Below, one piece after another: positions 1 through 14,093 of a stretch of 64,000 nucleotides of DNA. Positions within the stretch are counted from its first letter, which is position 1. Every line of letters starts with the position of its first letter. Origin of the DNA: Sipunculus nudus (taxonomy: Eukaryota > Annelida > Sipuncula > Golfingiida > Sipunculidae). Both the position numbers and the translations under genes were made by a program. A model generated the notes under the pieces. The model was not told the origin of the DNA and did no database searches. It saw only the letters and a program-made list of their open reading frames with translations. The DNA is taken from NCBI GenBank assembly GCA_026874595.1, contig CM049306.1:98633642-98697641 (forward strand). Reading direction: 5' to 3'.

Positions 1-2785
1 TGTTATGATAAAAGACTTTCTTGACGTATTAAAAATGAGATTAATCTTCCTGGCCCGTACTGACAGCGACTTTCTTCCGTGACCAATTAGTCCTGGATAA
101 TATAAATAAATCCGTACTCCCGCACGCTCATACATAATTCTTATGTCGTTAGTTGTGATATCTTTTACAGATTATACCTGTGCATTGACAGAGAGTTATT
201 AATTTTGTAATAAATTACCTACATTTTGTCTTTCTGACTTCTTTTCCGTCATGAAACGAAACGTTGACGACTCAACTTACCTTAAGCGAGTGGTACAAAT
301 CCAGAATGACTCGCATGATAATTGAATGATTAATGACCAGGCAGTAGACAGATATGTTTTCTCGGGATTGAATTTTCCTGGGTTGGCAAAATTCTTCGTA
401 TTTGTCATTCTCATTATATCCCTCCCTCCCCCCACCCACCTGCTCTCATCCAACGGCCTTTTTTAGATAAATCTTATGCATGACGGGAGGTTTTTGGGGT
501 CGAGTCTCCCCCCTGCTCTCAACCAACGAACTTTTTTGGACAATTTTTATAAGCATGACACCCGTTGACCCCTCCCTGCAAAACGAATTCTGGATCCGCG
601 CCTGCATTCAAACAAATTGTTATCTCATTTCTCACTTTTGATTAAGCACATACTTTACAAAATGTATCAAACCAGATTTTATGGGCGGTGTGAGAAAAAG
701 AAAACCAGGAGATTTATAAGGAACTGATTATATTTTATGCATTTTTCTATATATATATATATATTTCATTTTAACACAATATAAAGCCATATGTTATGAC
801 CGCATCCAAAAAGATAATAATCTGGGTGTTTTAAAGGAATTGAGACAAAAGACAGTTTCCTTTCCAAGAACCGCACCGTTAAGGTTAAGGTAGTTCTATT
901 TTTTACTTTAACCATTAGACAGGTAGTTACCCTTTTCTCCTATCGCATAAATATCTTCTTATGCATAAATAAGTGTTGTGTACCAAGGGCTTTCGCCAGG
1001 GGTGTTTATGTTTCTATCTGTAAAGTGTAATTTAAATGCCATTTATACGCTCCTAGAATTGTATGATTTTTTTAATTAAGCTGGTTTCAAATCTGCGGCA
1101 GATGCGAGTGGCTTGACCTTTACAAAAAGAAGCCGAATGTGTTCCCATATAAAATAAAAAAAAATGTAGGGAGGCGGCTGTACTTAGCGTACATTTCTGA
1201 AAAAGAAGATTTCGCATGTGCCAAAGGTACGAATTTATGGGAATGAAGTTGGGTTTCAATTGATCATTGCAAATCCATTCTGGATGCTTCGGATTACGAT
1301 TGATAAGACACATGTGTCTTACAAGTAAGTTATATTTCTATTCAAACTAGACAAAAAAAAAGAGTTATGTGAAATATTTCATCATTGTGGCTGTAACGTC
1401 TTTAATTCAGGTTAAACATTTTCTCTAAGGGACCGCAGATGTGATTACTTTGTAAGAAGTCCAAAGAAATTTTTCACTTACCTTGAATCAGTCATCAGTC
1501 AGCTAATGCCACGACTCAAGACACAACCTGGCAATATCAATGTAAGGCAGGCCAGGTGCGAAATATTTCTGGTTCACATGCCAAGGTATGAAACTGTCTG
1601 GCGTTAATGCCAAAGGTTTTCATACATTAAGAAAATAACACCCGACATGAGACCTTACCATATGCAGATTATTATATGTCATGATCATTAAACTGACATT
1701 TTAGCATACCCTCTATAATGAATAAAAATTCAATCCGTCTTTTTACACCAAAAAAGTATGTATAGAAACTTATAATTATTTCAACCAATTGTATCTTTAT
1801 AGTTTAAAAGTTATTATATTATTGTGCAAAAACGGACACAATGTACCCTTTTGTACCAAGATGGTTAGAATGTCATTGGATACCATTATTGTGTGTGATT
1901 TTTACGGTCCTCTGACCACTTTCAGAAAGAAAAAGAAACTTTGGAAATTCCCATCTGTTTTATGAACGAAAGCTTGAAGCCTGGAACCTGCACCCTGGCC
2001 TTACCTTGATACAATGCCTGAGCATGAACGCTCGCTTGTCATTTTTATGGATGCGCAATTAGTGAAGGAAACTCCATCAGGCCATGCATGCATACAGCCA
2101 GGTAACTTGCAGTGCACCTGAAACATGACGGTCTCTACATTGTTTTCTTCTGGAAAAGGAAATTAAAAGGATTTGCAAGGATTCGCAAAGATGACTGAAG
2201 CATGACATTGGGATAAAACAGTGTAGTTGGGTGGACGGTTATATAAATTATGAAGGTTTGTTCACGGTTTCATCCACGTGTACAGATGGTTTATAGATGT
2301 TCTATTTGTGATAACAGTGTAATGACTCTTTTTAGTCATCTTGCATAAACACGGTATTTTACTGTCTACCAGTCCTTGCCATTTAAGGCGCTGACGCAAT
2401 GGATCCGGGCGGAAGTGCTTTTCTTTTCCTTAAACTTTCTATTTAATAACACAATTACACTTTAAGGCTAACTTTTGGAAAAGAAAATAAGAAAACAATA
2501 TTGGTTTTAGGTTCAAGAAATCAAATGAACTTTCGGTGGATTAAAGTTCAGGCCAAGTTCACCAAGGACAAAGTTCCTCACCAAAAACTCAAAAGACAAT
2601 TTAATGCATATCCGTGTAGATATATCCGTGAGCAATATAGTCCCCCCGGGAAGGGGGGGGGGGTATGGTCATTTGGAAGGAGTTTGCATTGTGGGGGGTA
2701 ATGTAAATAAGATAATATTTCCCATAGACTCCTCTGATAATCACTTGCTTACAAACATAACAGAATTACAACCAATAAACCAATC
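1..2785. other. Gene-free stretch
   Basis: I see no convincing gene. The open frames here are short and have no recognisable motif or splice-site support. Contents include a short TA run near 749-764, an 11-base G run at 2653-2663, and a sequence near 590-604 reading CTGGATCCGCGCCTG. The same GGATCCGCxCC motif recurs at 7328 and, inverted, at 14428, so it is probably the edge of a dispersed repeat. Confidence 0.6.
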
Positions 2786-3197
2786 ATATGGCGTAACACT
2801 CATTTAAACACACAGATGGCGTAACACTCATTTAAACAAACGTATGGCGTCACACTCATTTAACCTATCAGATGGCGTCACACTCATTTAACATATCAGA
2901 TGGCGTCACACTCATTCAACCTATCAGATGGCGTCACACCCATTTAACCTATCAGATGGCGTCACACTCATTTAACATATCAGATGGCGCCACACTCATT
3001 TAACCTATCAGATGGCGCCACACTCATTTATCTTATCAGATAGCTTCACACTCATGTACCATATCAGATGGCGTCACACCCATTTAACCAATCAGATAGC
3101 GTCACACTCATTTAAACAAACAGATGGCGTCACACTCATTTAACCAATCAGATGGCGTCAAAGTCATTTAACCTATCAGATGGTATCATAATCATGT
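2786..3197. repeat. 28-bp tandem array, about 14.5 copies
   Basis: Fourteen to fifteen head-to-tail units of 28 bp follow a consensus beginning AGATGGCGTCACACTCATTT and ending in AACCTATC or AACATATC. Units differ by a few substitutions each and the length is almost perfectly kept. The first two copies have GTAACAC instead of GTCACAC, and copies 8 and 9 have GCCACAC. The last copy decays at about 3195. No open frame spans the array, so it looks like a minisatellite. Confidence 0.93.
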
Positions 3198-3349
3198 CAC
3201 GCAGTGCATATGTCTTAATTGACACTTAGAAATAATTATTACAAGGGAAAAGTTGATCTGTGGAACGGATCTGGTATGTACCCCGGCTGTTGTGGAAGTA
3301 GCTGGGAAAAAAGTGAAAACCTGTATGAAATTTGAGAGGGGTCATCCGC

Positions 3350-3840
3350 AAAGATGTGACCTTGAAAACCACATGAAAGTCATCCATATTCAAACTTAAC
3401 CTAGCCCTTAATGAGATGCATCACTGCTGCAAGTTTAGTGACTGTGCCTAAAATTCTTTACGAGTTATTGCGTTAACATCATTTTTGTATTTTCTTCTCT
3501 GTAACCTTGAAAAATGCGTCAAAGTCATCCATATTCGAACTAATTCCTTTATAAGGTACATCAATGCTGCAAGTTTGGTGACTGTTCCTCAGATTCTTTT
3601 TGAGTTATTGCGTTAAAATCATTTTAACATTATCATCTCTGCGACCTTAAAAAGTACGTCATGGTCATCCATGTTCCAACTTGACCTAGCCCTTAGTGAA
3701 ATGCATCACTGCTGCAAGGTGGGTGACTGTGCCTCAAATTCTTTTTTAGTTACTGCCTTATCATCAAATCTGTGACGGACGGACGGACGGAGTCTCATCA
3801 TTTCTATGTCGGAGGCACCGTCGGTGGAGGACAAAAATTT
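3350..3840. repeat. Degenerate ~143-bp tandem repeat, three units
   Basis: Three diverged units start near 3357, 3502 and 3641. Each holds a CCTTGAAAA-like start, then GTCATCCATATTC, then CATCA(C/A)TGCTGCAAG, a GTGACTGTGCCT block and GAGTTATTGCGTTA. The block ends in GACGGACGGACGGA at about 3776-3790 and GGTGGAGGACAA. The same plan of degenerate units, a GACGGAC-like run and an end motif recurs in several unrelated repeats of this window. Confidence 0.8.
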
Positions 3841-4895
3841 CGTGGGTCGTTTTCTAACGGGTGATCCAGTATCGTCCACGAATCATTAAAGGGGTTACTA
3901 AAATACGATACGATATTTTACTATATATCGCCAACTATCAGTGCCCGGTGAATTGCTACAGCCCTATACATTTATTTATTTTTTACAACATCTTCCAGGG
4001 TAGCCTTTAGCAGAATGGAATTATGTTAAATGTTTAGAGGAGCGCCCTGTAGTACATGAGAAATCACAATAAAATACAATGTTCAATCGGTCAATTATAT
4101 TGAAATGACAACACGCAGTCAGAGGACAAAAGCGAAAACGGAGTGATACCGCAATATAAGAATTAAAAACATTATTCATTGATGCATACTCTCAAAGAAT
4201 ACAGTTTTATAAAAGCCCAAATACATCATATAGCTTTCCACAGCCAACAGCTTTTAGATTAAAAGAATATATGTCCAATATGTCTGGTGAGGTTTTTTTG
4301 TGATATTAACATTTTGTTATTTTGGTTAGACAATTTGACCATGTTAGGTTGATTAGAACTTTGCGTAGTTTCTTCTTCTGTATACAAACGATGATTATAA
4401 CACAGACTGGGGCATACAGGCCGCCGGACATTGTTGTATTGTTTTCAGGGTTTTCTCAAACAGGTGCTCGACTTTTGCCGGCGGGAGTGTTTTACCCAGA
4501 CAAACTCTCTTTTCCCGGACAACCAGATTGTTCGTTAGTAAAAGAGCGTCTGGTCCCGTGTAGAGAATTTCAATCCCTTCTCATCACCACAGAACACTTG
4601 GCTGGTTTGTTACTGCGGCTGTCACTGTACTGTTTGCACCAGAAAACAGGCGTGCTCAGAATTTACGACGGGCCACTAATTAAAAAAAAAGGAACAGGCG
4701 AGGATACCGGTGCCGGAAACCGAAAACTCCTCACATCTTGTCGTATATGCTATCATTATTTATATTCTGTATGTATTACAGAAGCTGTTTGTATCAGAAC
4801 ACTCATATATTAGGCAAGGCAGGTAACGTTAGGAAATGATGACATCATTAACCAACCAAACTGAATATAACTACACACGAATAGATAAATAAAGA

Positions 4896-4923
<28 letters not shown>
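4896..4923. repeat. (AT)n microsatellite
   Basis: Uninterrupted alternating A and T of about 28 bp. Confidence 0.98.
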
Positions 4924-4926
<3 letters not shown>

Positions 4927-5805
4927 CCTCGCTGCACCAATGTCATAAAATAATGGAGATAATGGAGTATGGAAGCTATTCGATACACAAATATGTTAGG
5001 CAGGAAATCAAGAGGGAATGTTTGTAAAAATTGAGAAATGTTTCTCACAGTTCCCGAAAAGTATGGAAGAACAAAATATTCCAATGGTGTGACTAAAATT
5101 GTACATGGTTAACTGAAACGCTTGTCATAAGCAATAAACCATGCTTTAAAGATTCTGTTCTCACCACTGGTACTAATAATACTACAACAACTAATACAGT
5201 GCAATACTGATTATTTTTTTTTTATTTTTTATTATAATATTACTATGATAGTAGTAACGATAATAATAATAATAATAATAAGAAGAAGAAGATGATAATG
5301 AATATCCCAATGTTAAGCAGTAGTAGCAGTAGCAGTAATAGTAGCAGAAAATGAGGATATCTGTACAGTTCTCCTTCGAAACATTTCAATTAAATGATAA
5401 TATAAGTACATGTATGTGTATATAAGTTTGTACATTCAATTTTATTTCCAAGAGTTCTCATCGGCTCTTCAAATATAATAATAACCCTAATTGTTTATTA
5501 CAGTTTTTGTATTTAATCTCATTTTTCTTTCCTTAACCTCTAAGTATCATCAGACTACCAATCTAGCTTTAAAATACTCATTTTAATGAATTTTACCCAA
5601 AATGATATATAAATATTTCGATTCCACCAGAATATCCTCTATTTTATCATTATATATAAGTATAGGGTTTCTGTTGGTCTAAAAAGATCTTAAAATTTAA
5701 AATAGATATTTCATTCGTACACAAAAAAGAAACGAACCAAGCAGTAAGTATACATTCAACGATAGCATCATCTTAAACCATCATACATATATCTCCAGGC
5801 GTTTT

Positions 5806-5807
<2 letters not shown>

Positions 5808-5866
<59 letters not shown>

Positions 5867-5874
5867 CATGTATA
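5808..5874. repeat. (TA)n microsatellite
   Basis: About 50 bp of pure TA, followed by a slightly interrupted tail ending near TATATACATG. It is one of the two longest TA tracts in the window. Confidence 0.97.
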
Positions 5875-7139
5875 TACTTATATACTTATTTGACAAGCTG
5901 ACCAATAATACTTTAATAAATATGCCCTGTAAATACTTTATAAAACAAGAAATTAACAAACATAGTTATTCAAGATTTTATGTTTTCAAACATGTGAGCA
6001 AAAACCTTTATTATCGGCGGCTTGTGAGAAACATACCTTAACAGATGGTGTAACTGACGTAAATATACTGTTTTATAAATATGGCCAAAATTGTTTTGGA
6101 AGAGTAATTTTGTAATAGTTGTAGTGCATCGATCCATTATATAACCTGATTTAGTTTCTTCCTTCTAGGATTATTCTAAACCATTTACCATGGACAAAGA
6201 AGTGAACTTGATGCCAATTGTCTGTAAGTGTCAAGCAAATGGGCGGAGCTTATTATATGAACACATATAAAGGGTCAAGAAACAGATCCGTTAGCAACTG
6301 TATTTGGATACTCTGGTTTGCAATAATTAAAGGTAAAAAAAAGAACAGGGTATACGATTATCAATATCTCAAGTTCTCAAACTCTAAAGACATAATACTG
6401 AAGTCACAATCCTTTATGTCAATCAAGTTTTCTAGCAACTCCATTTGCTAGCAAATCAGCTATTGAAGAAGGTGGTGGCCTCTTTGGCCATACATCTTGG
6501 ATTGCTTACACCCTGCGTGGGGTTGATAAGTAAAGTATAAAATGTTACCTTTTCTTAATGATAAACTGTATTGTCAATAACACATTTTTTTATAGGCCAG
6601 GTTCGGTATAACAATGACCTAGTAGTTCACAACATTTTTTAAAATTGAACATTTTATGATTTTAAGACGATACTTTATCCTTAAGCATAATAGATTTTCT
6701 AGGTTTTGATGGAAGGTAAATGTTTTGCATTTAATACAATATTAATGGTTGACCACTTGCACCATAAGAAGAAATCAAAAGCTGTACAACAAGATAAACT
6801 GGCACAGCTTGTAGAAATACAAGACAAAGCCGTATATGCTGTGTAAAGCCGGAGGAATAATGCAAAGGTGTCCCTAATAATGGATTTTTTTTTGCAAAGA
6901 GCAATAATTAAACTGTATGCAATAATTTTGTCCTTGTACATGGAACTAACACCTTAACTCGAAACAAAATATCCACTGTTGATCTGACTATGGCAAATGC
7001 GATAGTTTTAATACCTAAATTTATCAACAGATTCATGAAATAAAACTACTATGCAAAAAAGTTACTCTATCATTATCACAATAGCAATTTATCCAATGGG
7101 TAAAACGTATAGAGGACAAGGAAGAAACATGAATTCAGA

Positions 7140-7345
7140 AGCAGATCGCGGGGGGGGGGGGGGGGTTCGAGAGGGTCCGGACACCCCCCCCCCCCCACAC
7201 CTTTCAGCCGCCGCAACATTTTTAAGGGTTTCAGACAATTTTTTGCGGACATTTTCCAGACCTGGGGACCCTTTTCAGGTTTTGTTAACAGCCATCCTGG
7301 GCTGGACCCCTCTTTTTCCTCGATCCTGGATCCGCCCCTGGGTTT
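7140..7345. repeat. Dispersed-repeat fragment with G and C runs
   Basis: A 16-base G run (7150-7165) and a 13-base C run (7184-7196) flank TTCGAGAGGGTCCGGACA. They are followed by about 150 bp ending GGATCCGCCCCTG at 7328-7340. This end matches the fragments at 590-604 and, inverted, at 14428-14440. The opposed G and C runs could pair as a hairpin. Frames on both strands are artefacts of this repeat. Confidence 0.6.
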
Positions 7346-9631
7346 CCTGTAAAAGGTGAAACGCGGACAAGGCATGAGGTCCAATGACAAATAAACTTAA
7401 CATTATGTATTGGATGACACCCTCCGTGAAATATTATATAACAAAGATTAGAAAGTGGTAATACATGATTAAATAAGCGATACTAAAGATCTTATCAGTT
7501 AATGCAACGAGTAAAATGTTTAAAAGACACGAACAACTGTGGCAGAAATAGTGCACGAATAATGCTGGACCAGCCCAACCGATGGTATGAATGTTGTTGT
7601 TGAAAGCCAGAGGAAACACACGTAATGTGATCACAAGACCACAACTAAGCAGGAATATTAGAAGCACCGGCCAAACCAAACCATGAAGAAGAAATGCGTT
7701 TCTGGCTAGTGCAATTGGCCATTGACCGACCACAAATTTGTTAGAGTGTGACGTCAATGAATACTTCCAGTGCGGGTTGAACAGGACACCAACCTTCTCA
7801 ACTGAGTCGAATGACCTAACCATGGATTCAGATATTCAGAAGTGACCAACAGAAGCACAACAGCCGTCTGGAAGCCACACTTAAAAAGTCTCGAACATCC
7901 CTGAATATAACACTCAACCTGAAGAAGTTCAAATCCTCATACAGCTTGAGGAATATGGGACAGATCATAGACTGTTCAGGGGTTAACCCGACCACGGTAC
8001 CAGACGGGACCGCCATATGTCACCCAAAAATACACATAAATACAAATAAATTTCTCTGCCCAGATGCCTAGGTTTCAACGCCGGACGGGGCCATCTGGAG
8101 ACTGGGAAGTTTTAGGATGGTATAACCACGCACATGGGTTACCCACGGTCTGTTGTTGTACCAGAATTTTACACAAAAGCCCAGACCCGAGATTTCATAG
8201 GATCCGTGGTTAGCCGCCCAATCTATCTGCTGCGCCTTACCTTTGCGACCTGGCGTGCATGACGCTTGTTTAAATAGCGTACCTGAACCACATGTTACCA
8301 CATGGTGGACCAGGGTGTCAAGCATTGAGCACTGGTCAGCTCATTGAAACAAGTGCCTTGGCTTAAATAAAGAGTCCATCGTTAAAATGTGAACAACATA
8401 AGCTTTAAAGCTGTAACCATTATCAAATTTATTCTTAAACCATCTTAATATTGATTATTTCTTGTTAATACAATATAAGGAAAATAAGAAATGGTGTATT
8501 TTACAAGTAAAGCACTGGGTTATCATTATGTATTTTTAAAGTTAATGCCCTGGTCTCCACTCAATGAATTGTTCAGGGCCATTTTTTCATTCACTCCGCC
8601 CTTCTTTTCTCTTTGGTGTAGCCGAGGAGAAGGATAATCATACACATACAAAAAAGACTTTTTCCATCTGGAGGAAATAAATGATGTAGCACATAGGATG
8701 AAGATGAAGATCGTTGGAACTTCCACTCCCCGTACCTCACGATACCCCCTCCCTTCTTCCCGTGTGTTACTATAACTTATTTTCATTAATTTTACCAATT
8801 CCCATTCTGTGATGCTCTTTTGGTTTTTAATGAACTACATGTAAGTATATTAGACGTAATATGAGAGTCATATCAGTTCCTAAACACACCCATTTCAAGT
8901 CTTGACCAAAACGCACTTTATACAGAGGAACGTTTTTCAAGAACAATTATTCTTTTCTGGGAATCCCATCCTTTCAGGTTAGCCAGTTCATTGTTTTCAA
9001 GTGAAAGCCGCAGGTCTCCGTGCTATCATTAAGTCAGTCCCTTACAGGTAAGTGTCACGGGACCACAAGGAAAAGTCAGTTCAAGAAATCCTCAAGCTGG
9101 CACGCTCGCCAATTCTGGCGCTCATTATACAGTGACGGGCCAAGTTCCGCTTTAATCTCCCTAATAGACACTGTATACAGTGTTCGTTCATTGGTAAGAT
9201 AGAGACCTAACTGATACTGCGGGCCGCGACTTATTAAGGCCTGAGGGCATCTTCCCCCTGATGTCAACGTCAGACATATCTTTGATGTGTCTTTAATCAA
9301 ATCCTATTAATGTGTCTTCAACCAAATCCAATTAAATTGAAAATCTTACGCCCACAAGTATTTTAATCAAATACAATTAATAGCTTAGAAACGTTCAATT
9401 GCGATGCCTCTTAAGAGTCTAAGTCTTTAAACCTATAAAACAAAGAAAAGTCAAATGTTTCGGAAGACAGGGGTAGAAACACTCAACTATATATCAATTA
9501 CTCCTTGTTACTTCTCAATTATATATCAATTACTATATGTGACTTTCCATTTTTCCATATAACGTAACTGTCATTATAAAATATTCGGGATGGTCCTTGT
9601 GATATGTAAGTATATGTTTATGTGTGTGTGC

Positions 9632-9635
<4 letters not shown>

Positions 9636-9674
<39 letters not shown>
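9636..9674. repeat. (GA)n microsatellite
   Basis: About 39 bp of uninterrupted GA dinucleotides, preceded by a short TG run. Confidence 0.98.
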
Positions 9675-9678
<4 letters not shown>

Positions 9679-12460
9679 TGCAAGAGGCAAGGAGTTAGCA
9701 AAAAAGGAAAGTCCGTGGAACGGTGCTGCCCGTAATCTGACCACTCTACAACAATTGTTTGGTTCAGACTAGTAAATTGATAAAATGATATTGAAAAAAA
9801 TATTTTGTAACCTCATTATAAAAAAAGGCATGATATAATCATCAGCTTGAAGTGTGTATTCCTTGTACGGTTTTGATACTTACAACAGAAAAGTTTCAGT
9901 GTAACATTTCACAAACAGAAAAAGAAAAAGCTCTTTGCATATCAGATAATGCATACCTTGTGTCATGCAGCGTAACGCTATTTATTTTCATATATAATTC
10001 GATTACTAAGTATTTCAAGCTCAATCTGAGCTCATAGCAAACCAGATACTTAAGACCTCGGCATTTTGTAAATATCTATTAAGTTGATATTTGTTACATG
10101 GATATCTCAACTCCCAGATTTAAAGCAGAACTCTTAGCAAAGCTTACAGCTGGAGGATCAACCCATAAACATTTAAACATCAAGTGGTCTAGGCACCCGC
10201 AAAGTGGAACAGCAAAACGTGTAACCTGAAGTACTCCGCCTTATTAATGAAACTTTTTTCTGTGTCCGCTGTATAACCAAAGTGGCGGGATTTAGATAGC
10301 AAGCGGCGGCTCACGATACTTCGTTAATTAAAGGGGAACGAATTACCACATGACAGTCAGAATATTTGTTTCGGGAGGCTGATTAAATGGCTTGTTTATA
10401 CTGATGTGGGTGGCCTCAGATTTTGGGTTGATTCCTTTTAATTAATACGTGACCCATCATGAATTTTATTAAATTACTAACTGGAAGGATAGTGATTTTT
10501 TTTGGTGATTTGAAACTTACTAAAGCAATTCGAAATGCACATACACATTAATATTTTAAGGTTCTAGTATTTGTTAAATCATAAATCATTATATCACATA
10601 ATACTTTGTCGACATTGATATGTAAGTTTCTTGTACTTGTACAGTGTCCAATAATGTCTTTGTTAAAAGGATCAATGCTATCCGACTTAAATCGTTGATA
10701 AAATGAAATTATAAAAAAAAATTGTTTGAAAAGCTGCGCCACTGGCACACGTGTACAATAAAAGTTATCTTGACAGTTCACATTTATTCGTAGCACCTCG
10801 ATATCTTCGTTCAAATCTTGCCTTAAATAACATCAAGTTAAGAACTGAAGCTTATATATTACTGGAAACTTCTAGGGGCACTTTATTTTTATTGCTTTTA
10901 TTAAGGCGATTTTCGTTTATAGTACTATGGTCCAGTAAAGGTATATATATCAAATGAATTATTTAGTCCATGTTAGAAGTATATATTTAATTAACTGCAA
11001 AATAGGCAACCATTGCTTGAGACGTGCCTGACACAGTAACATAAGGCAGTATATGCAGCGCTACCTATCTCCGTCGTGCTGAACTATGATCGCTTTATGG
11101 TGGATGACGTCATCTAAGCATAGCCATAGGCTCATTTTAGTAGTAGTGTAGAAATAATATAGACGAGTACTTTGCGCTGAAATGGACCTTTCAGTCTTCA
11201 TCAGCCTTACAATGGCTTAATCTTTGTTGTTGAGCTGGTTGTAAGTCAACGGCAGTCTAGCAAACTGTTTCAAAGAGGGTTTGCTTAACAGAGTGATATT
11301 TAAGCAATTTTGTTATGACAAAGCCTTCGTTATCCCAGCATGAAGATATGTAAGTTAAGTTTTCGGATGTGATTATTTTTAATCTTTAATATGAGATGTG
11401 GTATCTTTTTTTCTCACAATTTTTAAAATAACGGTTTGGCAGACAGACAAACATGAAAGGATGCTGTCAAAAATGGCGCTTACAATCTGCATATTTTATA
11501 TTTAATCACAGCTTTATGGGTTGGTTTGCCATCCCAACGTGTCAAGAATTTTAATATCGACGTTTGGGATGCAGCCTGCCCTAGATTGGTGGCAGTCCAA
11601 AGAATTCAATTTTTTCTGGAGCTGTCATCTGATGAACTAATAAACGAAAATTACCGATTCAGCACCTATCAATAGCAGGGAATACACATTCCGTAGGCTG
11701 GTAGGCTTGCACTTGCGTCGTGGCACAAGTCATACGCTGGAACGCACTGCAACTGCCATTCATCCTATTGCACCAATACCATGGTAATAAGTTGGTAATC
11801 TTAACATTGTGCTATGAGTAATGTTATAACACAAAATAATTCATGTGAGATCACAAACCAAAAGGTAAATCCATTTCTATTATTAACAAGTCACTTGCTG
11901 TGTCGCCTTCAAAATGGCTGCGTCCGGTAACCCGTGCGAGACATGTTTGTAACCTGACTAACGATTGGTCTGGTTTATTTTATGTGACAACGAACCTGTA
12001 GGCCATGAGTCGCTGTCAACAATTACGAAATATTTGCAAGTTTTATAGTGCGGCCCTCCTTCCAGGCTGTAAAGGCCCTCTCTGCTGTCAAAAGGCCGAA
12101 ATGGCGCTACCCTATATATAACTTAAGAGATCGTTCGCCAAGATGAAATTATGAAGAAGCAAACGTAGTAACTACACTAAGTGCTTGTGAATTTCGGGGA
12201 TCTATGAACAGACTTTATTCAGATATACGTTTTTTATTTCATTCTTGATGGTTAGTCCTATGTGCATCATTCCTTCAATATATGCATCTCACTGCATCCT
12301 TCAATATACAACTATATTTCAGTGGTCACAGGGAGAACAGACTGCAGATGTAGTAAATATAGATACATATTACCCGATCTTCAGTGTGCCCACATTAGAT
12401 TTGATCAAATTAGTATTACGAAAACTAAATCTGTTTTGAAACATATATAAATTTATATAC

Positions 12461-12512
12461 CGGATTCTGCATTTCCGAGTTTTATGCGGATTCTGCATTT
12501 CCGAGTTTTATG
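12461..12512. repeat. Perfect 26-bp direct duplication
   Basis: Two adjacent identical 26-bp units, 12461-12486 and 12487-12512, each begin CGGATTCTGCATTTCCGAG. Identity of both units implies a recent event. Confidence 0.97.
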
Positions 12513-13171
12513 TGGTCTGATAATTGTTTGCAATAAGTCGAGGATGACATTAAAATAATCAGAGCAAATAAGTGTTGACTATGCGAACATTGTCGTCTTA
12601 AATCTGTCCACTCTGATTGTCACGCTGAGCGACGCTATGATCTACAATACTCTGTCGTGATAAATTACGCCAAGTATCTCCGACCCATCCGTTATTTTAT
12701 TTTCTTTCATTTAAATTACATGAACTTTATTTGTGTGACGAAGCATTCTCACAGCTTAAAGTATTTACTCAATTATTGTTTACAGAATGTAATTACGAGG
12801 GATGCATGCGTTTCTGTTTTTTGTAACAAGAAAATGTGGATTTTCAATTATCCTCTGTATTATTATAAAGACAGCATCGTAAATTGAAAATCGGTTTCCA
12901 AATAATCCCAAGGATAATGACAACCGTCTATAAAAGGGCGCATTTATGTTTTTTTGGTAATGTGTAGAGATAAGCAAAAATTATATTGAAATGAACAAGT
13001 TAATTAGTTCTGCAGAACCATATGTGCCTGCACACAGACACACACAAATAATACATATCGTCCGTAGCATATATGCGTATCCATGGACGTGTGACGTCGG
13101 TTTGCATGTGTATTCGTGTATTAAATAACCATGCGTAATATACGCGATAAAATAAGTTCCTTTACACATAC

Positions 13172-13230
13172 AACTACTACTACTGCTGCTACTTCTACTA
13201 CTACTACTACTACTACTACTATTACTTTTA
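13172..13230. repeat. (ACT)n microsatellite
   Basis: An imperfect trinucleotide run of ACT/CTA units, interrupted by TGCTGCTACTT. The open frame across it is mostly poly-threonine and is simple-sequence translation. Confidence 0.95.
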
Positions 13231-14093
13231 CTCCTATACCATTACTATCAGTCATAATGATACCCATAGTACCGGGCATATTGACCAGTCTTTTACCAGG
13301 TAACCATGTTTGTAAAACATATTCTTATATCTTCCGATGCCAACCTAAGCAATATTATAAACCCCTTATTACGAGATGTTTGGATGTTATCAATGTATAC
13401 ACAGAGAAACCTGGTCGCTCTATCTTATGATTAGTATCCGTGTGCAATGAAAATATATAACTTTCTCTTAGCGAAAGTACTGAAGTTCAGGATTACAGAA
13501 ATAATAGAAAAATAGAATTGAGTTTTGTTTTCTCTTACTTTTCATGGGCAAAATAATGATTAAAGGCAGGAATGACATAAAGAAACTACCATGTATGGCG
13601 ATAAAGACATTTCCACTAAAAAAAAACATACGCTTGTTATACGTTAGCAGGCACTTCAGCCATTTTATAAACAAGTAAAGGAAAGGGTAACATTCATATA
13701 AAACGTGGCCTGCTGGGAATTACATTTCGTGGAATGCTATGTCAATAATTTTTATAGCTGGAACCACGTATGGAGTTATAATTGCATTCGGCACAAGATA
13801 TGTATTAGGTAGATTTTTATTTATGAAGAGTTTCCGCAGGAGTTTCTGTAAATTTGAACAGATTCAGGTATTAGTTTAAAGTAATCCATTTAATCATTCA
13901 TTTTCATTGTCCATCACAGGTTTCAAAAGATGCTTATTTATCGGATGCCATCTGAAACGGTACAAGAGGATAAGATGTTGGTTTTTGTCGCAATAAATAA
14001 AGGTGCTATTCCTCGGCGCGTCGCATGCATTTGCGGTGTGCGAAAAATATTATTTTGCTTTAGTTATTTTATCATAAACCATTTACTTGGCTT

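Larger units (their letters stand above)
3841..7149. other. Gene-free stretch with microsatellites
   Basis: No recognised gene. A 163-codon open frame lies at 4322-4813 on the plus strand; it resembles no family I know and lacks repeated motifs or splice support, so I do not call it a gene. AT-rich simple sequence and trinucleotide runs (about 5262-5290, then AGTAGC-type at 5317-5346) fill much of the rest. Confidence 0.5.
7346..14093. other. Gene-free stretch
   Basis: No gene could be supported. Two minus-strand frames at 7434-7823 (129 codons, several hydrophobic stretches) and 7828-8016 lie back to back in slightly GC-richer DNA. I recognise no family in either, so they could be remnants of an unidentified gene or chance frames. 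The remainder is unique AT-rich DNA with the short repeats listed separately. Confidence 0.45.

Noticed and set aside
2786-3197. CRISPR-like appearance of short regular repeats
   Set aside because: The 28-bp units are directly adjacent with no unique spacers, and the genome is eukaryotic.
4322-4813. 163-codon plus-strand open frame
   Set aside because: No recognisable domain, no splice or promoter support; kept only as a note in the gene-free stretch.
7434-7823. 129-codon minus-strand frame with hydrophobic stretches
   Set aside because: Hydrophobicity is expected from AT-rich DNA and no transporter motif could be recognised.
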